From positions 186,001 through 250,000 of the forward strand of contig NZ_CP035130.1 of the NCBI RefSeq assembly GCF_004101785.1: a DNA stretch of 64,000 nt, in the 5' to 3' direction. This stretch comes from Gudongella oleilytica. GTDB taxonomy: Bacteria; Bacillota; Clostridia; Tissierellales; Tissierellaceae. Made by a program: the position numbers and the translations under genes. Shown piece by piece: positions 37,035-45,509 of this stretch. The notes below the pieces were generated by a model, which did not search any database, was not told the DNA's origin, and saw only the letters and a list, made by a program, of their open reading frames with translations. Numbering within the stretch: the stretch's first letter is position 1; every line of letters starts with the position of its first letter.

Positions 37035-37169
37035 ATGAATAATGTTCTGACAGCAGGAATAATTTTACTGCCAATATACGTCGCTTTACCGGCTCTGGTA
37101 TTGTATTTCATAATCAAAATGGCAGTTAAAAATGCAATTAAGGAGCTGAAGAGGGATAATATTATTTAG
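37035..37169 (+). CDS. Tiny membrane protein, 44 residues
   Basis: ATG 37035 follows GGGGAGGATACTG (37019-37031). The product has one hydrophobic helix (about residues 5-28) and a basic amphipathic tail (KMAVKNAIKELKRDN). It lies 43 bases after the 33-residue gene on the same strand; the two may be expressed together. No family recognised. Confidence 0.55.
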   Translation: MNNVLTAGIILLPIYVALPALVLYFIIKMAVKNAIKELKRDNII

Positions 37170-37240
37170 CTTGGGCTAAGAATTTGATATTATCATTATG
37201 AGACATTATGGTGAATAAATATTTATTAGGAGACCAGACA

Positions 37241-38026
37241 ATGTTCGAAACGGATGAGCGCATGGTTACAATAGATGAGTTTTACTCAAATATTCTAAAC
37301 AACACCAGAGAGATTAATATATACTTACCACCGAGCTATTTTAAATCCACCGATAAATTTTACCCTGTGCTATACATGCATGATGGCCAGAATATATTTG
37401 ACGGCAAAAGAGCCTATGCGGGAGTGGGATGGATGGTACATGAAACCCATGATGAGCTGGTCAAAAGGGGTTTGCTAAGAGAGCTAATAATAGTCGGGAT
37501 CGACAACATTGGACATGACAGGCTAAGCGAATACGCCCACTTTAATGGCAGATATAAAGGAGAAAGGATAAATGCCAGGGGAAGACTATATGAAGGCTTC
37601 CTTATAGAAGAGCTGAAGCCTGTTATCGATAAGAACTTCAGGACATTGGCAGGTCCAGAGGATACAGGTCTTATGGGATCATCAATGGGAGGGCTGGTTA
37701 CATTCAACATTGGTTTTCGGCATCCCGATGTGTTCGGAAGGCTTGGAATAATATCTCCTTCGTTCTGGTGGAGCACTCAGGAAAACATCAAGACAATTTA
37801 CATGAATCAGGATGCAATTGAAAATAGCCGTATGTGGATGGACATGGGAACAAGAGAGGGAAGCCTGGATAAATCCTTTGACAAGGTCGTTGAACATATA
37901 CTAAGCCTGTACGACAGCTCAAAGGGAAGCATTGAAGCCCATTGGATAATAGGAGCAGCCCATACAGAGACTGATTGGCAAAGGCGAGTGCACTGGCCTT
38001 TGATCCATCTATTTGGGCTTGATTGA
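37241..38026 (+). CDS. Alpha/beta-hydrolase of the putative esterase (EsteraseD/Fes-like) family
   Basis: About 261 residues from ATG 37241 (AGGAG seven bases ahead); the earlier ATG 37208 has no ribosome site. REINIYLPPSY and YPVLYMHDGQNIFD are the family's N-terminal strands, the nucleophile elbow is GSSMGG (about residue 147), and an acid/His pair is likely in the C-terminal part (AAHTETDWQRR). No signal peptide. It probably hydrolyses an ester of unknown nature. Stands alone. Confidence 0.85.
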   Translation: MFETDERMVTIDEFYSNILNNTREINIYLPPSYFKSTDKFYPVLYMHDGQNIFDGKRAYAGVGWMVHETHDELVKRGLLRELIIVGIDNIGHDRLSEYAHFNGRYKGERINARGRLYEGFLIEELKPVIDKNFRTLAGPEDTGLMGSSMGGLVTFNIGFRHPDVFGRLGIISPSFWWSTQENIKTIYMNQDAIENSRMWMDMGTREGSLDKSFDKVVEHILSLYDSSKGSIEAHWIIGAAHTETDWQRRVHWPLIHLFGLD

Positions 38027-38140
38027 AGGAAAGCTTTAGGCAGCTTTAATGTTTGAGCAATTGGGATCGTAGGAAGATATATTCTGTGAATAAGAGATAT
38101 ATGGGAGATGTTGCTAAAAAATTACTTGGGAGAGGCTAAA

Positions 38141-38809
38141 TTGAAGCAGTATGTTGTGGATGCATTTACTGACAAGGTATTTGGAGGCAACCCAGCTGCC
38201 GCTTGTGTAATGGACCGGTGGCTTGGTGACGATACAATGCTAAATATCGCAGAGGAGAACAACCTGTCCGAAACGGCATATGCATTCAAGGAAGGCTCAG
38301 ATTACAGACTTCGCTGGTTTACACCAGGGGGAGAGATCGATCTGTGCGGACATGCTACACTTGCAACAGCCTATGTGATAACAAGATTCTACGAACCTGA
38401 GGCAGATGAGGTCAGATTTCAGACTCGCAGCGGCCTTCTTACAGTTGTTAAGAAGGGGGATCTATTGGAGATGGATTTCCCATCAGATAAGCTTAAAAAG
38501 GTAGAAGTCACAGATGAAATGGCGGAGGCTATCGGTGTAAGACCATTAGAGGCGTATATGAGCAGAGACCTGCTGTGTATCCTGCCAACTGAAGATGACG
38601 TAAGGAGTGCAGCTCCTGATATGGAAAAGATTAAAAAGCTTGACGGACTTCTCCTGCATATTTCAGCTAAGGGAAAAGAGTACGACATCGTATCAAGATC
38701 CTTTGCGCCTAAGCTTGATATACCCGAGGATCCTGTTTGCGGTTCAGGTCACTGCCATATAGTGCCATTTTGGGCTGTAAGTGGTGGGAAGGACAAGATA
38801 GTTGCCTAA
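38141..38809 (+). CDS. PhzF-family isomerase-like protein, C-terminally truncated
   Basis: 222 residues. MKQYVVDAFTDKVFGGNPAAACVM at the start, SETAYAF with the catalytic Glu region, and DPVCGSGHCHIVPFW near the end are PhzF hallmarks. Full members run 260-300 residues and continue after this point with a Q-A-S-x-R-G-G segment; here the frame stops right after GGKDKIVA and no other frame continues it, so about 35-40 residues are missing. I chose TTG 38141 because GGGAGAGG lies five bases ahead; ATG 38108 would add 11 odd residues. Activity is doubtful. Confidence 0.75.
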   Translation: MKQYVVDAFTDKVFGGNPAAACVMDRWLGDDTMLNIAEENNLSETAYAFKEGSDYRLRWFTPGGEIDLCGHATLATAYVITRFYEPEADEVRFQTRSGLLTVVKKGDLLEMDFPSDKLKKVEVTDEMAEAIGVRPLEAYMSRDLLCILPTEDDVRSAAPDMEKIKKLDGLLLHISAKGKEYDIVSRSFAPKLDIPEDPVCGSGHCHIVPFWAVSGGKDKIVA

Positions 38810-38946
38810 GTTGGATAAGTCTGTATCTTAAGCATTAAAACTGCTAAAGTAAAACAAAAATGATGGTGGCACACTAAAGGAATAATCAGGAATGAGGCAT
38901 CAATAACCGGGAAATATGTTAGAATCTATGAAGAGGAGGAGATTTC

Positions 38947-39519
38947 GTGATTAGAGACCTGATCATCAAAAACAGGACATACAGAAGGTTTTACCAGAAT
39001 GTTGAGATCACCGAGAAGGAGCTGTTGGAATTCATAGACCTTGCCAGACTTTCATCTACTGGCGCCAATATGCAGCAGCTGAAGTACATCATATCAAATA
39101 CTGCAGACAAAAATGAATTGATATTTCAGGAGCTGAAGTGGGCGGCCTATCTTAAGGATTGGGACGGTCCAGTTGAAGGGGAGAAGCCTTCAGCCTATAT
39201 AGTTATGGTTGTCGACAAGGAAATCAGCTCCAACATATTCTGGAATCATGGTATCGCATGTCAGAGCATTCTTCTTGGGGCCGTCGAAAAGGGCTATGGA
39301 GGTTGTATGTTTGGAGGCTTCAATAAAGAAAATCTTAAGAATAAGCTGAATGTCCCAGATCGATATGAAATACTACTTGTAATAGCACTGGGTAAACCCA
39401 AGGAAAAGGTGGTTTTGGAGGATATCGGACCGGATGGGGATGTAAAGTATTGGAGAGATGAGAACGGAGTTCATCACGTTCCTAAGAGAAGTCTTGAGGA
39501 GCTGATCCTGAAGCTGTAA
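38947..39519 (+). CDS. Nitroreductase family protein
   Basis: 190 residues from GTG 38947 with GAGGAGGAG ahead. IKNRTYRRFYQNVEIT at the N terminus, ARLSSTGANMQQLKYII, and YGGCMFGGFNKENLKNKLNVPDRYEILLVIALGKP are FMN-binding nitroreductase segments. Flavin-dependent NAD(P)H oxidoreductase of unknown substrate. A terminator follows within 10 bases. Confidence 0.9.
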   Translation: MIRDLIIKNRTYRRFYQNVEITEKELLEFIDLARLSSTGANMQQLKYIISNTADKNELIFQELKWAAYLKDWDGPVEGEKPSAYIVMVVDKEISSNIFWNHGIACQSILLGAVEKGYGGCMFGGFNKENLKNKLNVPDRYEILLVIALGKPKEKVVLEDIGPDGDVKYWRDENGVHHVPKRSLEELILKL

Positions 39520-39523
39520 TTTT

Positions 39524-39551
39524 AATGGGCGAACCCCCTGGTTCGCCCATT
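39524..39551 (+). terminator. Terminator after the nitroreductase gene
   Basis: A 12-base arm (39524-39535, AATGGGCGAACC) pairs with 39540-39551 (GGTTCGCCCATT), with loop CCCT. The T tract after it is short. Confidence 0.75.
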
Positions 39552-39614
39552 TAATATGCACAATAGTAATTATTAAAGATATTTGTAGATCTGAATGATT
39601 GAAATAGATTATCT

Positions 39615-40100
39615 TTACTCGATTTGTCCAGCTATATGGTCTATAAAGTCACTACCTCGATCTCCATCATAATAATCTTCAGGTACTTCAAAAGTCTTCA
39701 AAATGATCCCTTCACCCTCTAACAGAGAAAGCAATTCTTCCATAAATATGCCTCTTAAACCTGTTATGGAGCAGGTAGGACTTTGGTTTATTCCTAATAG
39801 ACCCACTATATCATAACCTGACTTTTCATATTCAAGTACGATTCTAATCGAATCAGAAGCAAGTTCTTTACAAAGCTTCCTGAATTCTGGCGTATCATAT
39901 TCTTCCTTAGTCATTGGCGGCCTTCCAAGACCAAGATACCTGAATTCCGGACAAGGCAGCTGGTGAATACCAATAGCCTTAGCCATGATCAATTGAACAA
40001 TATCCTTATGTGCTCCTTTTGATCTTGCAAGAGGCTCGACGACTGTATTCTGATTCAATACACAGTGTGCTGATAATATTACCTTCTTGCTTCTCTCCAT
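39615..40100 (-). CDS. TudS-related putative desulfidase (CD3072-type)
   Basis: 161 residues. AHCVLNQNTVVEPLARSKG, LPCPEFRYLG and QSPTCSITGLRG hold three conserved cysteines like those that bind the FeS cluster in TudS-type (DUF523) desulfidases. In Clostridia this family sits next to an ECF transporter S component, as here, with the ATG overlapping the S-component stop. Inferred role: removal of sulfur from a thio-modified base or cofactor precursor taken up by the partner. Confidence 0.8.
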   Translation of the reverse strand: MERSKKVILSAHCVLNQNTVVEPLARSKGAHKDIVQLIMAKAIGIHQLPCPEFRYLGLGRPPMTKEEYDTPEFRKLCKELASDSIRIVLEYEKSGYDIVGLLGINQSPTCSITGLRGIFMEELLSLLEGEGIILKTFEVPEDYYDGDRGSDFIDHIAGQIE

Positions 40101-40657
40101 TACTTAGCACCGTTGATTAAATTTGAAGGAAGTCTCTTAATAAGAAGTGCTACTAATACTGAGCTTAGGATCTTATCAACTATATTGCTGGCAATTCTTG
40201 GGATAAAGGCTGCTGTGAATATTTTCTGCCCTGATTGTACCAACCAGGTAAATATTACGTCATTGAAGTCACCGGTTATGCCTCCGTAGACATATGTAGC
40301 TATTGGAGTACCGATCAATGGTGCAACTACGGCTAAAATCATCCCTGTTATTACTGCTGTCTTAAGGTTAAACTTGTATTTTCTAGCTATGAATCCAACA
40401 ATTAAACCGACCGCTATGTTCACAAGTGCAAATGGAATATTTCTTGGGTCGCTTATTACCCCTTGAACCAAGTTTGTAAGGCCGCCCGTCAATGCTCCCC
40501 ACCATGGTCCAAATATTGCAGCTGTAAATATTGTTCCAATTGTATCAAGAAAAACAAGCGGGATGCTTAAAAAATTTGCCACAGATCCTAAAACAATGTT
40601 GATAGCTATTCCAAGAGCTGCAAATATCATAGCTGAGGTGTTCTTTTTACCATTCAT
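40100..40657 (-). CDS. ECF transporter S component (CD3073-type)
   Basis: 185 residues with five to six membrane helices and the N-terminal AIGIAINIVLGSVANFLSIPLVFLDTIGT, typical of substrate-binding S components of energy-coupling-factor transporters. Gly-rich GPWWGALTGGLTNLVQG also fits. The substrate is unknown; pairing with the TudS-like gene suggests a sulfur-containing nucleobase or vitamin. The shared EcfA/EcfT module is not in the window. Ribosome site GGAGG lies ahead. Confidence 0.82.
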   Translation of the reverse strand: MNGKKNTSAMIFAALGIAINIVLGSVANFLSIPLVFLDTIGTIFTAAIFGPWWGALTGGLTNLVQGVISDPRNIPFALVNIAVGLIVGFIARKYKFNLKTAVITGMILAVVAPLIGTPIATYVYGGITGDFNDVIFTWLVQSGQKIFTAAFIPRIASNIVDKILSSVLVALLIKRLPSNLINGAK

Positions 40658-40675
40658 TTAACCAGCCTCCTATAT

Positions 40676-40700
40676 TGTAATCACCACTGATTATATTACA
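40676..40700 (-). promoter_or_regulatory. Possible operator upstream of the ECF/TudS pair
   Basis: TGTAAT (40676-40681) and ATTACA (40695-40700) form an inverted repeat. On the - strand a TATAAT box (40693-40688) lies within it, so a bound repressor could block the promoter. The -35 element is weak. Confidence 0.35.
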
Positions 40701-40766
40701 GTATGCAGGCTAAAGTTAAATTTGATTATTTTATAGAATCTGTGAGGCCATAAGAGTATTAAATAG

Positions 40767-41321
40767 TTATTTCTTAATATTTAACAACAAAAACTCCCTC
40801 TTCAGGCAGCCCATAAGTACTGTGTCAGTATATTTTCCGTTGATGTAGTAATCCTCTCTAAGTCTCCCTTCTTCAACAAAGCCGCATTTTTCATAGCATC
40901 TGATGCCTCTTTTATTGTAATCCCTTACTGTCAGATCCACCTTGTTAAGGTTAAGCTGGTTAAATGCAAAATCGAGAAGAAGCTTGATTGCCTCGGTTCC
41001 AATACCCTTCCCATGGAGCTCCTTCCTGCCAATCACTATCCCAAGCGTCGCCTTTCTGGTTACCCAGTCTACCTTGATCAGGTCGATCTGACCTATATAC
41101 TCCAGAGTGTCCTTGTCTGCAATAACAAAACCTCTTGCCTCTGATTTTTGCTCAATCATCATTCTCAAGTAGTTTTCTGACTGATGCAGCGTGTGAGGGT
41201 ATAGAAATAATCCGCTTAAAAACTGTGTTACCTCACTATCGTTTACCCAGTTTCTGATCCCGTCGAGATCTTCCCACCTGTATTCCCTAAGCACTATACT
41301 TTCTCCAAAAAGTCTTGGCAT
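40767..41321 (-). CDS. GNAT family N-acetyltransferase (RimJ/RimL-like)
   Basis: 184 residues. ESIVLREYRWEDLDGIRNWVND, then LGIVIGRKELHGKGIGTEAIKLLLDFAF with the acetyl-CoA loop (K-G-I-G-T), then YEKCGFVEEGRLREDYYINGKYTDTVLM are family signatures. It acetylates an unknown amine. Its ATG directly follows the stop of the next GNAT gene, which lies upstream in transcription. Confidence 0.9.
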   Translation of the reverse strand: MPRLFGESIVLREYRWEDLDGIRNWVNDSEVTQFLSGLFLYPHTLHQSENYLRMMIEQKSEARGFVIADKDTLEYIGQIDLIKVDWVTRKATLGIVIGRKELHGKGIGTEAIKLLLDFAFNQLNLNKVDLTVRDYNKRGIRCYEKCGFVEEGRLREDYYINGKYTDTVLMGCLKREFLLLNIKK

Positions 41322-41891
41322 TTACAATCTGTCCTCCCTCTCAAGTTTTTCATTCAATAGGACCATATGTATGTGGTCCTCCCATTTCCCATTGATCTTT
41401 AGATATTTGACTGCAAGTCCTTCGTTATGGAAGCCCAGCTTCTCAGCCACCCTAAGAGACCTTAAATTTCGCGGCATTATATTTGCTTCGATCCTGTGCA
41501 GACCAAACTGGTCAAACATTATCTCGATCCCCTTTCTTGCTGCCTCCGTGATATAACCTTTGTTTATCTCATCCTTATCTATTTTGTAGCCCATAAAGCA
41601 GGATCTGAAGCAACCCATAACTATGTTGTCAAAGCCAAGAGAACCAATTGCTGTCTCGGGGTCTTCCTTTTTGAATATCCAAAGTCTTAAGGAACCACCA
41701 TGCTCCATTACTATTTGTTCCTTTTGTATAAGAAGCCTTTGATAATCCAAAGTGAAGTAATCCTCAGTTCTCTCTGTTTCCCATTCCTTCAGGAATTCCC
41801 TGTTTTTCAGGTAAAATTGAAGGACCTTGCCGGCATCCCCCTCATCAAGTGTCCTCAGGATAAGCCTCTTTGTTTCATACTGTCTTTTCAA
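41322..41891 (-). CDS. GNAT family N-acetyltransferase (RimJ/RimL-like)
   Basis: About 189 residues. MKRQYETKRLILRTLDEGD at the start, IDKDEINKGYITEAARKGIEIMF as the CoA-binding helix, and AEKLGFHNEGLAVKYLKINGKWEDHIHMVLL at the end are typical. TTG 41891 best fits the ribosome site GGGAGG; GTG 41897 is almost on top of it. The gene overlaps the RluA-like gene by a few bases, so rluA-GNAT-GNAT form one - strand unit. Confidence 0.88.
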   Translation of the reverse strand: MKRQYETKRLILRTLDEGDAGKVLQFYLKNREFLKEWETERTEDYFTLDYQRLLIQKEQIVMEHGGSLRLWIFKKEDPETAIGSLGFDNIVMGCFRSCFMGYKIDKDEINKGYITEAARKGIEIMFDQFGLHRIEANIMPRNLRSLRVAEKLGFHNEGLAVKYLKINGKWEDHIHMVLLNEKLEREDRL

Positions 41892-42571
41892 AGGCACACC
41901 TCCCTGTCACCAAGGGAATTGAAAATGCTCCATGGCTCCTCATAAGGAGGAATTGAGTTTAGTTCAATCAGCCGATTATCATCAGGATGCTTGAAGCTAA
42001 GCTTGTTTGACCAAAGCGCGATTTTGCTCCAGCCCTTCCTTTTCATAAATATCCTGTTGTATTTTGTGTCTCCCCAGATCGGAATTCCCGCATTTGACAG
42101 CTGGACCCTGATCTGGTGATGTCTTCCTGTATGAAGCTTGATGGATAATAGGCTTAGAGATCCCAAATCTTCTGTTTGGACTGTCTCCATAAGTCTATAC
42201 GTAAGCCTTGCCTCCTTTGATCCTGGAGTTTCGGGCGGGACCACCTTGCTCATATTTACTGTCCTAAGCTTTTTCAGATTGTCGATAAGCTCTCCTTCAG
42301 GAGCAGCTGGGGTTCCTGTGACAATTGCAAGGTACTCTTTTTGGATGGTTTTTTCGGCAATTTGCCTGGAAAGCCTTGAAGCTGCTGTTTGAGTCTTTGC
42401 ATAGAGAATGACCCCTCCTACAGGTCTGTCCAGTCTATGGACGAGAAAAAGCTGCCCCCCAAGTATGGTCATAAGATCCTCGTCCCCTGTTTTATCACCC
42501 TGGGCGGCAATCCCCGAGGGCTTTACCGCTGCCAATATATACTTATCTTCAAATATTTTCAATATGTCCAT
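41888..42571 (-). CDS. RluA family RNA pseudouridine synthase
   Basis: 227 residues. LFLVHRLDRPVGGVILYAKT contains the catalytic Asp of the HRLD motif; TGRHHQIRVQLSNAGIPIWGDTKY is the second family block. No S4 domain, so it is a short single-domain form. It turns uridine to pseudouridine in an unknown RNA. AGGAGG precedes the start. Confidence 0.9.
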   Translation of the reverse strand: MDILKIFEDKYILAAVKPSGIAAQGDKTGDEDLMTILGGQLFLVHRLDRPVGGVILYAKTQTAASRLSRQIAEKTIQKEYLAIVTGTPAAPEGELIDNLKKLRTVNMSKVVPPETPGSKEARLTYRLMETVQTEDLGSLSLLSIKLHTGRHHQIRVQLSNAGIPIWGDTKYNRIFMKRKGWSKIALWSNKLSFKHPDDNRLIELNSIPPYEEPWSIFNSLGDREVCL

Positions 42572-42669
42572 AATGACCTCCTAAGTGTTGCCCTGAGATT
42601 ATTATACCCGATACTCAGGCAATGTGCATATGGTTTAATAAAATACAGAATTAACACGCCGGAGGACAG

Positions 42670-43339
42670 ATGGAGCTTATACATGCTGAGGTCGTTATGG
42701 ATGACTTCAGGTCCCCATATATAGATTTGGTATTTGGATGGAATGGAGTCAAGGGATTTAATTATGCAATAAAGAATCTTCTGGGGGGTAAAACTGCTGG
42801 AGAGATAAGAGAAGGGCTGAAGTCGATGGAAAGCGATCCATATGACCTAAAGCTCCTTCCGCCTGACCGCTCTCTGGATATATGCCTGCAGCTATTATGG
42901 AGTACGGAACCGGGTGCAGGAAGGCCTGCAGCTTTTGCCTGAGATGGGGAATAGAGGGTGTTGAGGAAAAGCTTATAGACCCTGACTTGACAAGAAGGGA
43001 TCTTCTTTCGATCGAAGAAGACACCATCCGGAAATATCAACAATTAACCCTCTAAATCCTTTTCCGGGTCTTCCTATCCACAAAGAGTTCAAGGACAGGC
43101 TGTTGTTTTCGGAAAATGACCACGAGAGATGGAGCTTTGGGCAGGTAGTCGTCAAGCCTTCCCGAATGGGACTTAGAAGCTATTGCTGGGAGCTTATGAA
43201 GACGTATCTCTATATAAACCTTATGAGCAAAAAAAGCACAGAGATGCTTAAGAAATATGGATTTAAGAGCCTTTTTAAGATTGGGAAGGGATCTGCGAGA
43301 CTATCCTGGAAATATCTGGGTCTTATTATAAAGGGTTGA
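42670..43339 (+). pseudogene. Remnant of a B12-binding-type radical SAM protein
   Basis: Three pieces in three frames. Piece 1 (42670-42880) has YIDLVFGWNGVKGFNYAIKNLL and LLPPDRSLD, like the end of a B12-binding domain. Piece 2 (about 42885-43052, shifted) reads PAAIMEYGTGCRKACSFC, a CxxxCxxC radical-SAM cluster. Piece 3 (about 43055-43339, shifted again) reads PFPGLPIHKEFKDR and WSFGQVVVKPSRMGLRSYCWEL, like a family C terminus. Much of the SAM barrel is missing between pieces 2 and 3. No product can be made. Family identity is by recalled pattern, so moderate. Confidence 0.65.
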
Positions 43340-43411
43340 TATGTTAGTCGGCTTTTTTACAGGGTAACATTATAGTGTTGGAATTTGAATATGACGAACG
43401 GAGGTATTACC

Positions 43412-44356
43412 ATGAAAAAGCTTTCAATAATAACCATAATGATAATAAGTGCAGCAATGCTCCTGTCATCCTGTGCTCCTGAGACTTCCACTGAGGTACT
43501 GAACAAGGATGATCCAATCATAGTCGGTTCCTTTGTCGATACCGAGGGAGGGATATTAGGCAATATGATCCTCCTTACACTTGAAAAAAATGGATATGCT
43601 GTGACTGACAAGGTACAGTTCGGCACGCCTGACGTTCATAGAAATGCATTGATAGCTGGCGAGCTCCAGGTAGGGATCGATTATACCGGGAATGGACAGT
43701 TCTATTCAGAGGGAATAGCTGAAGAGGTATGGAATGATGCAGAGGAAGGCTACGAGGCCATAGCTTCCTATGACAAGGAAAACAACGGACTTATTTGGCT
43801 CAAGCCGGCAAAAGCAAATAATACTGAGGCTATCGCAATGACGAAAAGCTTTGCTGAAGAAAACGGGATTGAGGATATGTATGATTTTGCTGATTATGTA
43901 AACAGCGAAGGGGTCATTAAGTTCATCACAAGTCAACTTTTTGCCGAGAAATATTCAGGGCTTTTGGGAATGGAGGAGGCCTATGGATTTAAACTAAAAC
44001 CAGAGCAGGTAATAATGCTTCCTCATGGCAATACAGCTGAAACAATCAGTGCTCTTGCAAATGGCACTGATGACGTCAACGCAGCGCTCGTATATGGAAC
44101 TGATGGTTCTCTCGCAGAGCTTGAACTGGTCGTGATCGAGGATCCGCTTTCAATCCCTCCGGTTTATGAGCCCTCCGCAATAATCAGGTCTGACGTGCTG
44201 GATAAATACCCCGAGATAGGGCCTATTATCGAGGATGTATTTGAGACTCTGGATCTTGAGACCCTGCAGCTGTTGAACAAGAAGGTAATAGTTGACGGGC
44301 TTTCTCCCAGGGAGGTTGCAGAGGAACACCTTATAAATGAGGGTATATTGGAATAG
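43412..44356 (+). CDS. Osmoprotectant ABC transporter, substrate-binding lipoprotein (YehZ/OsmF-like)
   Basis: 314 residues. A lipoprotein signal ends at LLSSC (Cys21). The mature part has IIVGSFVDTEGGILGNMILLTLEKNGYAV and GELQVGIDYTGNGQ, as in the glycine-betaine/choline-type OpuAC domain. ATG 43412 has GGAGGT nine bases upstream. It heads a four-gene set whose protein lengths match E. coli YehZ-Y-X-W. Substrate is probably a quaternary amine, not proven. Confidence 0.92.
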   Translation: MKKLSIITIMIISAAMLLSSCAPETSTEVLNKDDPIIVGSFVDTEGGILGNMILLTLEKNGYAVTDKVQFGTPDVHRNALIAGELQVGIDYTGNGQFYSEGIAEEVWNDAEEGYEAIASYDKENNGLIWLKPAKANNTEAIAMTKSFAEENGIEDMYDFADYVNSEGVIKFITSQLFAEKYSGLLGMEEAYGFKLKPEQVIMLPHGNTAETISALANGTDDVNAALVYGTDGSLAELELVVIEDPLSIPPVYEPSAIIRSDVLDKYPEIGPIIEDVFETLDLETLQLLNKKVIVDGLSPREVAEEHLINEGILE

Positions 44357-44375
44357 CATCCGGGGAGATGACCTT

Positions 44376-45509
44376 ATGAATAGAAAGATCCTTGCTTTAT
44401 CAGGAATATTATCAGCATTATTTTTAAATATGGCAGAGACAAAGCCAAACAGGATAGCCTCAGGGATCGATCAAGATTCCTTTGATTTCCTGGGTCCGTG
44501 GGTCTATTTACTGCTTACTGCGTGGGTCATGGTTATGACCCTTTCTTTTTACAAATGGAAGCAGAAGGAAACATTTACCCTGATAACAGGGATCCTTGTT
44601 CCCATCTCTCTTCTTTTAGGTGTGTTTTATTTTCCAGGTAAGGGATATCTCAGCGGAGCAAGCCCAAGGATATCATTATCTATAGGGTTCTATACACAGC
44701 TGCTTCTATTCTACCTCCTGGTATCAGGAATAGAACTGCCTAAGAGAAATCTGCGGTGGATACTTCCTGCCTTTCTGTTTGTGCTTGCAGCAGGTCTGTT
44801 TCTAATGGCTATGACCGGGTATTTGGAAAGCTATTCACTGATGAAGGAGTACCTGGTTAAAAGATCTCAGTTTTTTACACACCTTGGAACACATGCTGTT
44901 TTGTCCATAGGATCGACAGTTTCAGCTGCTTTAATGGCTATCCCACTTGGATATCTGGCATACAGGAGAAGCAGTCTTGAGGGAAGGATCATGATGCCCT
45001 TGAGCATAATAGAGACAATACCAAGCTTATCCCTTTTTGGACTATTGCTAGTCCCTTTGTCAACTCTTGGCGGCATTGGATTGTTCAGAGCCATAGGAGT
45101 CAGCGGGATCGGTTGGGCCCCAGCTTATGTGGCATTGACACTTTACGCTCTTCTTCCCATAGCAAGGAATACTCTTGCCGGCTTTGAGGCTCTGGAGCCT
45201 GCAGTTATTGATGCAGCGCAGGGAATGGGTATGACCAGGAGTGAAATATTAAGAAGGGTAGAGCTTCCATTGGCTTTGCCTGTGGTATTCACAGGGATAA
45301 GGATAGCTTTGGTCCAGACGATAGGCGGAGCGGTATTGGCAGGTCTTGTAGGAGGTGGAGGACTTGGAAGCTTTGTTTTTCTCGGGCTGGCAGAAGCCTC
45401 GCAGGATCTGGTGCTTCTTGGGGTAATACCCATAGTAGTGATAACTGTTTTGGTAGATGGTGGATTGAAGATACTTGAGGACATGTACAGGAGATCTGTT
45501 TATGATTAG
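44376..45509 (+). CDS. Osmoprotectant ABC transporter permease (YehY-like)
   Basis: 377 residues from ATG 44376 with GGGGAG ahead. The first about 170 residues add extra membrane helices, as in YehY; the C-terminal part is a BPD-type permease with the EAA loop (VIDAAQGMGMTRSEILRRVELPLALPVV). The stop overlaps the ATPase start by eight bases. Confidence 0.9.
   Translation: MNRKILALSGILSALFLNMAETKPNRIASGIDQDSFDFLGPWVYLLLTAWVMVMTLSFYKWKQKETFTLITGILVPISLLLGVFYFPGKGYLSGASPRISLSIGFYTQLLLFYLLVSGIELPKRNLRWILPAFLFVLAAGLFLMAMTGYLESYSLMKEYLVKRSQFFTHLGTHAVLSIGSTVSAALMAIPLGYLAYRRSSLEGRIMMPLSIIETIPSLSLFGLLLVPLSTLGGIGLFRAIGVSGIGWAPAYVALTLYALLPIARNTLAGFEALEPAVIDAAQGMGMTRSEILRRVELPLALPVVFTGIRIALVQTIGGAVLAGLVGGGGLGSFVFLGLAEASQDLVLLGVIPIVVITVLVDGGLKILEDMYRRSVYD

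Noticed and set aside
42940-42945. TGA in the radical SAM remnant as a third selenocysteine codon
   Set aside because: The protein family continues in a different frame there, so it is a frameshift and not recoding; no SECIS-type hairpin seen.
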